Positions 1-6,086 of a stretch of DNA of 14,585 bases are shown here, piece after piece. The DNA is taken from contig JBKPNX010000191.1 in NCBI GenBank assembly GCA_046732855.1, positions 1 through 14,585 on the forward strand. Direction: 5' to 3'. Every line of letters begins with the position of its first letter. The first letter of the stretch is position 1. The notes below the pieces were generated by a model. The model saw only the letters and a program-made list of their open reading frames with translations. It was not told where the DNA came from and searched no databases. The stretch comes from JBKPNX01 sp046732855. Lineage in GTDB: Bacteria; Pseudomonadota; Alphaproteobacteria; Geminicoccales; Geminicoccaceae. The position numbers and the translations under genes were made by a program.

Positions 1-10
1 GCGCCGTAGA

Positions 11-439
11 ATGGACGCTGGGCGCCGCCGAAGGCAGCTGGACGATGCCATGAACGCCGCCGCCCAACGCGTGGTCGCGGAACTGCTCGCCCGTCGACTG
101 GGCGTCGACTCCGGCGAGCTGGACACGGCGCTGGGCGCCGATCCGGTCTCGGCCTTGTTCGCGCTATCGATGATGAGCCAGCCGACGCAGACCAGCGATG
201 GCGATCCGGCGGCACAACTCCGGCGTGTCGCCGCGATCGTCGGCGCCTGCCGGCTGTGCCTGGGAGAGGATCCGGCCTGCGCCGAATGTCTCGGCGACGG
301 CAGACCGGGCTGGCGCCCGCCGGATCGGGCGGCTCTGTTGCATTGGATCGGCCCGTCACTGCGCCGCGCCGGACTTTGCTTGACCAAGCTCCGTCGCGAC
401 CGGCCGGAGCACAACCGCGAAGCGGGAGACGAGCAATGA
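11..439 (+). CDS. Small CxxC/CxxC zinc-knuckle-like protein, first gene of the protease cluster
   Basis: 142 residues; I do not recognise the family. The N-terminal half (about residues 10-55) looks helical and Ala/Leu-rich. The middle carries two cysteine pairs, C80-x2-C83 and C90-x2-C93, six residues apart, followed by LGDGRPG, like half of a DnaJ-type zinc finger; a fifth cysteine is at 123. Zinc binding is inferred from this spacing. The C-terminus is Arg-rich. The stop overlaps the next start as ATGA (436-439), so the two genes are probably translationally coupled. An in-frame ATG at 50 is an alternative start; neither start has a convincing ribosome-binding site, and a TAG at 7-9 just upstream may end a preceding gene outside the window. 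No signal peptide or membrane segment is visible. Confidence 0.65.
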   Translation: MDAGRRRRQLDDAMNAAAQRVVAELLARRLGVDSGELDTALGADPVSALFALSMMSQPTQTSDGDPAAQLRRVAAIVGACRLCLGEDPACAECLGDGRPGWRPPDRAALLHWIGPSLRRAGLCLTKLRRDRPEHNREAGDEQ

Positions 440-990
440 CGACCTTTGAGGAAGCCTATGAATACGAGGCCGAGTCGAGCGAGTTCATGGAAGATTTCGA
501 GCTTTCCGACGAGGCGGTGCGCCGCCCCGGTCGGCCAGTACGGCCATCGTTACAGGGTGCGCTGTCGAGTGCAACGCTGTACACGCCACGCGGGCCAGCG
601 ACCCTCAACCTGCCGGCACCGGTGGCAACGCTGGCGCAGTTCCGGGCACTGGAGCAGGCGGTGAACGCCAACACGCAGCGCCTGAACACGGTGCAGGCAG
701 AGCTCATGCGCGTGCGGCGCGAGCTCGTCATCCGGCGCCGCGGCCAGCAGGGCATGAGCTCTTCCATGCTGCTCCCGATCCTGCTCCTAGAGCAGCTGAG
801 CGGCGAGCTGGAAGGGCACATACATCCGCCGGATAACACCCAGCCGGTGCTGCCGCGCGGCCGCGGCGGCTTCGCGTCGATCCTGCCGCTCCTGCTGCTG
901 CTGCAGCCCGGCATCTTCGGCGGCTCCAGCGGCGGCCAGGACAGCGGCATCTCGCCGCTCCTGCTGGCCTTCCTGTTCCTGGATCTTTAA
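436..990 (+). CDS. Hypothetical protein: acidic-aromatic N-terminus, coiled coil, three hydrophobic LP/LL segments
   Basis: 184 residues from the ATG that overlaps the previous stop. The frame stays open upstream to 256, but the ATGA overlap and the change to an acidic composition favour 436. Layout: residues 1-28 are rich in Glu, Phe and Tyr (EEAYEYEAE..); 29-65 are Pro/Arg-rich; 66-100 show heptad-like spacing (RALEQAV, NANTQRL, NTVQAEL, MRVRREL), so a coiled coil is likely; three short hydrophobic stretches follow at 111-120 (MLLPILLLEQ), 146-156 (FASILPLLLLL) and 172-184 (ISPLLLAFLFLDL, the extreme C-terminus). They are short for transmembrane helices and are separated by Gly/Pro/charged linkers, so they may be assembly or membrane-insertion motifs. 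Related segments occur in the next gene. Function unknown. It is followed by an 81-bp tandem repeat that begins in its last codons. Confidence 0.7.
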   Translation: MTTFEEAYEYEAESSEFMEDFELSDEAVRRPGRPVRPSLQGALSSATLYTPRGPATLNLPAPVATLAQFRALEQAVNANTQRLNTVQAELMRVRRELVIRRRGQQGMSSSMLLPILLLEQLSGELEGHIHPPDNTQPVLPRGRGGFASILPLLLLLQPGIFGGSSGGQDSGISPLLLAFLFLDL

Positions 991-1145
991 CCGCTCAGCG
1001 TTCAAGGGGGGCACTCCGATGGACGACAAAATGGCTCTGGTTCTTCCGATCATGCTGATCGCCCTCCTTAGCCGCTCAGCGCTCAAGGGGGGCACTCCGA
1101 CGGACGACCAGATGGCTCTGACTCTTCCGATCTTCCTGATCGCCC
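984..1145 (+). repeat. 81-bp tandem duplication across the junction of genes 2 and 3
   Basis: Copy 1 is 984-1064 and copy 2 is 1065-1145, directly abutting, with about ten mismatches by eye. Each unit holds the end of gene 2 with its stop (TAA at 988-990; TAG at 1069-1071), a G-rich ribosome-binding site (CAAGGGGGGCACTCCG), the start of gene 3 and its first hydrophobic segment. In copy 2 the start ATG has become ACG (1100-1102) and is read through. Because 81 is divisible by 3, gene 3 gained 27 residues without a frame change. Confidence 0.9.
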
Positions 1146-1453
1146 GAGCAGAGCGGGGGCGCCAGAGGGCGATCGTCCAGCGTCTCCTGCTGGCCGCCTT
1201 ACCCGGGACGAAGTCGGAAGTCCTTGCCGTGGCCGCCATCAGCGCCGACCGCTCGACGCGACTCCAGGCGCTCGCCGACCAGCACATGGTCGAGGAGGCG
1301 GTGAAGGCCTCCGCCGGCGCAGCAATCACTGAGCGGGACGAGCTCCGCGCCTTCCCGACTCTCTTCGAGGCGTTCAGCAGGTTGCCTGCCGACGTCCAGG
1401 CCGCGATCTTCCCGCGTTGCAACGATCCGAAAAAGGGGAGCGTAGCATCATGA
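1019..1453 (+). CDS. Hypothetical helical protein with two N-terminal hydrophobic repeats
   Basis: 144 residues; family not recognised. The N-terminus has two related segments 27 residues apart, DDKMALVLPIMLIA (2-15) and DDQMALTLPIFLIA (29-42), linked by LLSRSALKGGTPT, which is a former ribosome-binding site now being translated. The rest (45-144) looks alpha-helical and mixed-charge, ending in a Cys-containing tail (FPRCNDPKKGSVAS). The start at 1019 has a strong G6 ribosome-binding site at 1005-1011. Before the duplication the gene probably began at the position now reading ACG at 1100. Its TGA overlaps the protease ATG (ATGA, 1450-1453), so coupling with the protease is likely. The hydrophobic segments resemble those of the preceding protein (LPILLL, LPLLLLL), which suggests a shared function. 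Confidence 0.7.
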   Translation: MDDKMALVLPIMLIALLSRSALKGGTPTDDQMALTLPIFLIARAERGRQRAIVQRLLLAALPGTKSEVLAVAAISADRSTRLQALADQHMVEEAVKASAGAAITERDELRAFPTLFEAFSRLPADVQAAIFPRCNDPKKGSVAS

Positions 1454-2835
1454 TCACCGCCGAACTCATCCAAGAAACTGAAGCGCGATTCGCACAGCGC
1501 CAGCCGATCCGCTTCGAGCGCGAGGGCAAGATCCGCGCCGGCGCCATCCTCGAAGCCGATGCTCCGGACCGCGTCAAGGCGCGCATCCAGCACTTGGCGC
1601 GACAGGTGATCGAGACCGAGGGCGTTGGCATCCCCGCTGCCGGACCGGCGGCGCCCACCGTCGAGGTGCTGGAGCGCATTCTCGGCAAGAGCGACCTGAT
1701 GAGCGTCAGGTACCTCGAGCTCGGCCTGCGCGCCGCTCGGACCGTGGGACGCGTCCATATCCGCACGCCGGAGGGCGCGCAGGCGGGGTTCGGGACGGGA
1801 TTCCTCGTCTCGCCGCGGTTGCTGATGACCAACAACCATGTGCTAGAGGATGCGCGCGGCGCCGGCGCAAGCCAGGTCGAGTTCAATTTCCAAGAAGGCC
1901 CGGACGGCAAGCTGCTGTCCTCGATCTTCGTCAAGCTCGATCCGGCAGCGTTCTTCGTCACCGACAAGGCGCTGGATTTCAGTCTCGTGGCTCTGAAGGG
2001 CGACCTGCGCGGCATCGCCCGGTTCGGCTGGAACGGACTGTCCTCGGCGGAGGGCAAGGTCATCGTGGGCGAGTACGTGTCGATCATCCAGCACCCTAGC
2101 GGCAAGCGCAAACAACTGGCGCTGCGCGAGAATCAGGTCATCGACGTGCTCGACAACTTCCTGCACTATCGCACCGACACCTCCCCGGGCTCGTCCGGAT
2201 CGCCGGTGTTCAACGACCAGTGGGAGATCGTGGCCCTGCACCATTCGGGCGTACCGAAGAAGGACGCGCAGGGACGCGTACTGGCCAGGGACGGCACCGT
2301 CTGGAACCGGAGCATGGGCGAAGATCGTATCGACTGGATCGCCAACGAAGGCGTCCGTATCAGCCGCATCTTTAAGCACGTCCAGGGCCTGTCGCTGTCG
2401 GGCGGCCAGGCCGTATTACGCAAGCAGATGCTTGACAGTGATAAAGGGTTGACCGGCGGCGAGTCGGCCACCGAGGCGATCGGCGGCGGGGACTTCGAGG
2501 CCGAGCGCTCGGGCTCCGGCTGGACACTGCCGCTGCAGCTTACCATTGGCGTCGGCGAAAGCACGGGCGCCATGCTCGCCGGTACCGCGACGCCGCGCCT
2601 CGAGTTGGGAGCGAGGGCGCCGACAAACGGTGCCAACGGCCATGCCGAGCAGGCAGCGCCGGCCGATCAGGAATCACTGGTCGTACCGGGGCCGGGGGAG
2701 GTCGGCATGGCGGGCGCGATGGCGCCGGCGCAGGCGGCACCGGTGCGCGTCGAGACGGCCATGGAATGGCTCGCCGGCCAATCCGGCGCCGCGGCGACGA
2801 TGCAGGAGCAGTTCGCCGGCACGGGCGATGACTGA
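1450..2835 (+). CDS. Trypsin-like serine protease (V8/S1 type) with N-terminal extension and Pro/Ala-rich tail
   Basis: 461 residues. Start chosen at the ATG overlapping the previous stop, with AGGGGAG (about 1434-1440) upstream; the frame is open further upstream but lacks that context. Residues 1-100 are an extension with a conserved-looking helix (VLERILGKSDLMSVRYLE, 73-90). The chymotrypsin-fold domain follows: GTGFLVSPRLLMTNNHV gives catalytic His130, ALDFSLVAL gives Asp176, and TSPGSSGSPVF gives Ser249 in the GxSGSP motif. The triad is complete, so an active endopeptidase is likely. The HHSG stretch (264-267) fits the substrate-pocket strand of V8-like enzymes. A short beta-like motif (WTLPLQLTIGVG, 358-369) and a disordered-looking Ala/Pro/Gly tail end the protein. 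No signal peptide or membrane segment is visible, so it either acts in the cytoplasm or leaves by a non-Sec route. Substrate unknown; the adjacent small proteins are candidates. Confidence 0.9.
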   Translation: MITAELIQETEARFAQRQPIRFEREGKIRAGAILEADAPDRVKARIQHLARQVIETEGVGIPAAGPAAPTVEVLERILGKSDLMSVRYLELGLRAARTVGRVHIRTPEGAQAGFGTGFLVSPRLLMTNNHVLEDARGAGASQVEFNFQEGPDGKLLSSIFVKLDPAAFFVTDKALDFSLVALKGDLRGIARFGWNGLSSAEGKVIVGEYVSIIQHPSGKRKQLALRENQVIDVLDNFLHYRTDTSPGSSGSPVFNDQWEIVALHHSGVPKKDAQGRVLARDGTVWNRSMGEDRIDWIANEGVRISRIFKHVQGLSLSGGQAVLRKQMLDSDKGLTGGESATEAIGGGDFEAERSGSGWTLPLQLTIGVGESTGAMLAGTATPRLELGARAPTNGANGHAEQAAPADQESLVVPGPGEVGMAGAMAPAQAAPVRVETAMEWLAGQSGAAATMQEQFAGTGDD

Positions 2836-3025
2836 CGCCATCGACCCTTGCCCGCAGCGACCCCCGCCAGCCTACGCCGCCCCTCAGGCAACTGACGACA
2901 CCAGATGGTCGGCCAGAACCTGGTCTGGGGCCAAGGTGGTCCACCGGGTCGTCGCCGACGGCATCGCCCCAGAGCAGGCGGTCGACGAGGCGATCGCCCG
3001 GATCAAGCAGATCCTGAGCGAGTAG
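2828..3025 (+). CDS. 65-residue protein with a C-terminal amphipathic helix
   Basis: The ATG lies inside the last codons of the protease (8-nt overlap, ATGACTGA), the same coupling style as the genes before it. The N-terminal 30 residues are Pro/Ala-rich and low-complexity. The C-terminal half (VVHRVVADGIAPEQAVDEAI followed by ARIKQILSE) reads like the last helix of CUT1-type ABC solute-binding proteins, which often end in a similar 'EQAxDEAIARIKxI' stretch; that comparison is from memory. It may be a real small gene or a fragment of such a protein captured in this frame. Its 3' end faces the higA remnant, whose run-on frame overlaps it on the other strand. Confidence 0.5.
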   Translation: MTDAIDPCPQRPPPAYAAPQATDDTRWSARTWSGAKVVHRVVADGIAPEQAVDEAIARIKQILSE

Positions 3026-3043
3026 TCGGCGCGATCACCCGGC

Positions 3044-3362
3044 CCGACTGCTCGCGCCGGCCGGATCAGTACTTCCACCGAGATGCCGAGCCGCTCAGGC
3101 AGGCGCCGGATCATGTTGATCGACAGGCCGCGCCGCCGGTTGAAGACCTCGGCGACCCGCGTGCGCGTTCCGATCAGGCCTTCGAGATCCTTGCGACTGA
3201 GACCCTGCTGCTCCAGGCGGACCTGATCGCGTCGATCAGGGTCGCCACGACATCGAGTCGGTCGCCGTCCACAGTACCGAAGGGCGCGCCCCACAGCCGC
3301 TCGACCTCGGTGAGCACCGCATCGTAGTCGGCCTCCGTGCGAATCGGCCTAAGCTCGATCAT
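3044..3362 (-). pseudogene. higA: Broken higA antitoxin (HTH, XRE-type), internal deletion plus frameshift
   Basis: HigA-type antitoxin of a HigBA module, which normally binds its own promoter and neutralises HigB. The start ATG (3362) gives MIELRPIRTEADYDAVLTEV and continues to ATLIDAIR (residue 47). The frame then becomes nonsense and stops near 3174. The next frame resumes with RLEQQGLSRKDLEGLIGTRT, then AEVFNRRRG, MIRRLPERLGI and VLIRPAR, the helix-turn-helix half of the family. Restoring one base near 3221 (AGG-TCC to AGG-TTC-CGC) would join them as AIRFRLEQQ. From family knowledge, about 16 residues (the YEDEHYPIDPPDPIE-like linker) normally lie between LIDA and IRF; they are missing, which implies an extra in-frame deletion. 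No stop follows VLIRPAR, and the frame runs on to 2884. The start overlaps the end of higB by 14 nt, the usual higBA arrangement. Non-functional unless the indels are sequencing errors. Confidence 0.82.
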
Positions 3363-3676
3363 GCGCCACCCCTCTCGCGTCGATCCGATCGTTGTCCCGG
3401 TAGGTTCCAAGGCACTTGATCCATACGATGCCCTTCTCGAAATCGATCGCCACGACCAGCCGGTAGTCGTTGCCCTTGATGTTGAACACGATCCGCTCGG
3501 CCGAGACCACGCTCGCCGTGGCGTAGTGCCGCTTAAGATCGGCCGTGCTGCGCCAGCGCGCCTTGCGCACCTCATCGAACCAGGCCTCCAGGGCCGCCTC
3601 GAGCGCTGGTTGGGTCCTGGTGCCCGGAGCGCGCCCGAACGAATTCCCCGAGCGTGCGCCGGGCGATGATCCGCAT
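3349..3676 (-). pseudogene. higB: Broken higB toxin (RelE-fold mRNA interferase), +1 frameshift
   Basis: HigB-type toxin of a type II toxin-antitoxin pair. From ATG at 3676 the frame reads MRIIARRTLGEFVRARSGHQ, then leaves the family sequence and stops at 3572-3574 (34 codons). The next frame continues correctly with QPALEAALEAWFDEVRKARW, then RSTADLKRHYATAS, RIVFNIKGNDYRLVVAIDF and GTYRDNDRIDA, ending at TAG 3349. Removing one C from the CCC opposite GGG 3612-3614 would restore GHQDQPALEAA. The total span of 328 nt is not a multiple of three, as expected for a single insertion. The family's usual W in IKWLGT is C here (IKCLGT), a further sign of drift. It is the first gene of the pair, with higA overlapping its end. 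The toxin should be inactive as read. Confidence 0.82.
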
Positions 3677-3687
3677 GCCGCAACCGC

Positions 3688-3704
3688 GCGCCCATTTTGG
3701 GCGC
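3688..3704. promoter_or_regulatory. Palindrome upstream of higBA, probable HigA operator
   Basis: GCGCCCATTTTGGGCGC has perfect 7-bp arms (3688-3694 and 3698-3704) around TTT. It is flanked by two direct copies of GCAACCGCG (3680-3688 and 3703-3711). It lies 11 nt upstream of the higB start, where the autoregulatory HigA operator of such modules usually sits. No T-run follows on either strand, so it is not a good intrinsic terminator for the glycosyltransferase gene ending at 3780. Confidence 0.45.
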
Positions 3705-3779
3705 AACCGCGGGGCGCATCTTAGCCTCTGCGACATCCATACAGGCGGCGCGACGTGCAGCGGCGCGGTGAATGGCGGC

Positions 3780-4781
3780 TCAGAGAATCCGATCGATCGT
3801 GTAATCTTTGATGCGCTTGCCGGCGACGAAGATGATGATCTCGCCGATCAGGCCGAGCGCGATCACCTGAATGCCCAGCACGATCAGCAGCACGCCCAGG
3901 ATGAGCGCCGGCCGATCGGCCAGCGGCATGCCAAAGAACAGGCGGCTGATTCCCAGATAGCCGGTGAAGACCAGGCCGATCAGGAGGACGGGTAACCCGA
4001 TGGTGCCGAAGAAGCGCAACGGCTTGTGAATGAACTTCAGGACGACGTAGAGCGAAAGCATCTCCAGCGTCAGGCCGAGGCGGGACAGCAGCATGCTGAG
4101 CCCGCCCTGATGGGGCGTACCGCCGGGCGGCGGCTCGCTGGCTCTGACCGCAACCTCGGCGATCTGGAAGCCGCGTTCGGCCGCGAGCAGCGGCGAAAAA
4201 TGCTGCTGCACGTTGTAGCCGACGATCTCCTGCAGGACGTGGCGCCGGTAGGCGCGCACCCGGCACACCGGATCGGTGATGATGCGGCTGAAGAGCAGAC
4301 GAACCAGCCAACGGAACAGCCGGGCCTGCACGAGCTCGGACCAGGAATTCTCGAGCGCCAGTCTGTTGCCCACGGCCATGTCGGCATGGCCGAGCTGCTC
4401 CAGCACCTTGGGCACGTCGCGCGGATCGACCTGAGGGCTGGCCGGCAGGATCAGAATCCGCTCGCCGCGGGTGCGCTCGAAGGCGCTGCGCAGCGCGGCC
4501 CCCTCGCCGTCCCACCGGCTCAGCACGATCAGCGTGAGCGGCTCACCGGCGCGCTTCAGCCGGTTCAGCCCGGCCAGCGCCTGGCGCGACCCCCGATCGA
4601 GCACGTACAGGAACTCGACCTCGCCGGGTTGGTGTTCGAGCGCCGCCCGATACGCCCGATGCGTGCCGGGGAGGGCGCCGTCGTCGTGCAACACCGGGAC
4701 GATCACCGAGGTGATCGGGATCGCGTCCGCCTGGCTCGCTGGCGCCGCCGACGGCGGCGGGACCTCGGATATCAGACGCAT
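3780..4781 (-). CDS. Family 2 glycosyltransferase-like membrane protein with altered catalytic motifs
   Basis: 333 residues; start supported by GGGAGG just upstream of the ATG at 4781. It has the layout of polyprenyl-phosphate glycosyltransferases (GtrB/DPM1-like): a GT-A domain (about 22-230), an amphipathic stretch, and two C-terminal transmembrane segments (about 257-285 and 291-320). The N-terminal strand SVIVPV is present, but the nucleotide-binding DDGS is DRGS (62-65) and the DADLQ metal-binding motif is PASPQ (113-117). Other landmarks are kept: VGNR, ITDPVCRVRAYRR and GGLSMLLSRLGLTLEMLSL. It may therefore be inactive, use a different chemistry, or act as a partner of the canonical glycosyltransferase directly upstream, 46 nt away in the same transcription direction. 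Substrate unknown; the role is probably in envelope glycan or lipid-linked sugar metabolism. Confidence 0.82.
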   Translation of the reverse strand: MRLISEVPPPSAAPASQADAIPITSVIVPVLHDDGALPGTHRAYRAALEHQPGEVEFLYVLDRGSRQALAGLNRLKRAGEPLTLIVLSRWDGEGAALRSAFERTRGERILILPASPQVDPRDVPKVLEQLGHADMAVGNRLALENSWSELVQARLFRWLVRLLFSRIITDPVCRVRAYRRHVLQEIVGYNVQQHFSPLLAAERGFQIAEVAVRASEPPPGGTPHQGGLSMLLSRLGLTLEMLSLYVVLKFIHKPLRFFGTIGLPVLLIGLVFTGYLGISRLFFGMPLADRPALILGVLLIVLGIQVIALGLIGEIIIFVAGKRIKDYTIDRIL

Positions 4782-4827
4782 GGGCCTCCCTTCGTAGCGG
4801 TCGTCTCCGCCGCCGAGTTACCCGTTC

Positions 4828-5781
4828 TCACCGGGCGCCGCCCGGCAGGTTGTGGTCCACCGTGAGCTGCAACGGCACCGGCGGGTTGCCGCCGTACTGC
4901 GACACCAAGGCGCTCGCGACCCCGGCGAAACCGAGAAACAGCGCCAGGGAGCCGCACAGGACGGCAACCGCGGCGAATACCACGAACGACTGCTTCAGGA
5001 AGATGATCGCCAGCGATGCCGAGAGCACACTCAGCGCCAGAGTCGCCGCGGCGCCGCTGAAAAAGCAGAACAGAGGCCGGCGTGCGAAGGTAATCAAGGT
5101 CTTGATGACGACGATGTCGAGCAGAACGCGGTAAATCCGGGACAAGCCATACTTGGACTTGCCGTACCTGCGCGGATGATGATGCACCTTGACTTCGGCA
5201 AGCTGACACCCGAACGTCGACGCGATGGCAGGAATGAACCGATGCATCTCGCCGTAGAGCGGGACCCGCTTGATCAGCTCGGCCCGAAAAGCCTTGAGCG
5301 TACAGCCGTTGTCTCTGACATCCACACCGGTCATGGCCGCGATCAGCCAATTCGCGATCACCGAGGGCAGCCGGCGTGACAACCATTTGTCCTGCCGCTC
5401 GTGGCGCCAGCCGACCACCAGATCATACCCCTCAGCCAGCTTGGCGAGCAGGGAGCCGATGTCGGCTGGATCATTCTGGAGGTCGGCGTCCATGGTGACC
5501 AGGACCTCGCCCTGCGCGTGCTCGATCCCCGCTGCCATCGCCGGCGCTTGCCCGTAATTCCGGCGCAACTTGACGACCGCCACCCGGCGATCGCGCGCCG
5601 CAATGGCGGCGAGCCGTTCGAACGTGCGATCCCGGCTCCCATCGTCGACGAAGATGATCTCGAACGATCGCCCCAGGGCCGGCACCGTGGCCATCAGCGC
5701 CTGGTACAAGGGTTCAACGTTCTCCTCCTCATCGAAGGTGGGGATGATGATCGACAGCTCGACCACGAGCGACCTCGTCAT
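4828..5781 (-). CDS. Membrane-anchored family 2 glycosyltransferase (polyprenyl-phosphate sugar transferase type)
   Basis: 317 residues. Start chosen at the ATG at 5781 (MTRSLVVELSIIIPTFDEEE), preceded by a GCGAGGG-like site; the frame is open upstream, but that part does not look like the family. All GT-A hallmarks are present: SIIIPTFDEEENV, VDDGSRD (45-51), RRNYGQAPAMAAGIEHA and MDADLQNDP (97-105, with the DxD). Membrane anchoring is by two C-terminal segments (about 236-264 and 266-294). The family (DPM1, GtrB, ArnC) transfers a sugar from a nucleotide donor to undecaprenyl or dolichyl phosphate on the cytoplasmic face; the sugar here cannot be told. It is the upstream gene of a likely two-gene operon with the divergent-motif paralogue at 3780-4781. 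Confidence 0.92.
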   Translation of the reverse strand: MTRSLVVELSIIIPTFDEEENVEPLYQALMATVPALGRSFEIIFVDDGSRDRTFERLAAIAARDRRVAVVKLRRNYGQAPAMAAGIEHAQGEVLVTMDADLQNDPADIGSLLAKLAEGYDLVVGWRHERQDKWLSRRLPSVIANWLIAAMTGVDVRDNGCTLKAFRAELIKRVPLYGEMHRFIPAIASTFGCQLAEVKVHHHPRRYGKSKYGLSRIYRVLLDIVVIKTLITFARRPLFCFFSGAAATLALSVLSASLAIIFLKQSFVVFAAVAVLCGSLALFLGFAGVASALVSQYGGNPPVPLQLTVDHNLPGGAR

Positions 5782-6086
5782 GACCCTCGCCAGGGCAGCC
5801 CCATGCAGATTCTGATTACTGAAACCAAGGAAGATGTTCTTGCCAAGGCCTAACGCGCTCGCGGTAAAACAAAAGTGCTTGAAATCCGCGATTTCGACAA
5901 CCCGGCGTACCTTATGGCGCAAGATGAGAAGCGGGGAAAGACCAAACCGGGTCGTTCGACCGGCCCGGGACTTGCGCCAGCGAATACGCAATCCGGCCAG
6001 CGGGGGACGCGTGTCCGATCGCTGTCACGAGGATTGACCGGGTTGGCGCCAGCGCTCGGTAGCCGGATCAGAACGCGGGCGATCGC
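5782..6086. other. Intergenic stretch between glycosyltransferase and aldo/keto reductase genes
   Basis: About 305 nt without a supportable gene. The part next to the glycosyltransferase (about 5800-5900) is visibly less GC-rich than its surroundings and probably holds that operon's promoter, though I cannot assign -35/-10 boxes. At 5947-5968 an imperfect GC-rich inverted repeat is followed on the minus strand by a T-rich run (TTTGGTCTTT); it could be a weak terminator for the reductase gene. Short open frames here lack ribosome-binding sites and family features. Confidence 0.4.

Noticed and set aside
787..1839. Long minus-strand open frame opposite genes 2, 3 and the protease
   Set aside because: It crosses three overlapping + strand genes, including the protease His region, and has low-complexity composition without domain motifs.
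5947..5968. GC-rich imperfect inverted repeat as a terminator for the reductase gene
   Set aside because: About 120 nt after the stop, arms of only five clean pairs, and the following T-rich run is interrupted. Noted within the intergenic entry but not called.
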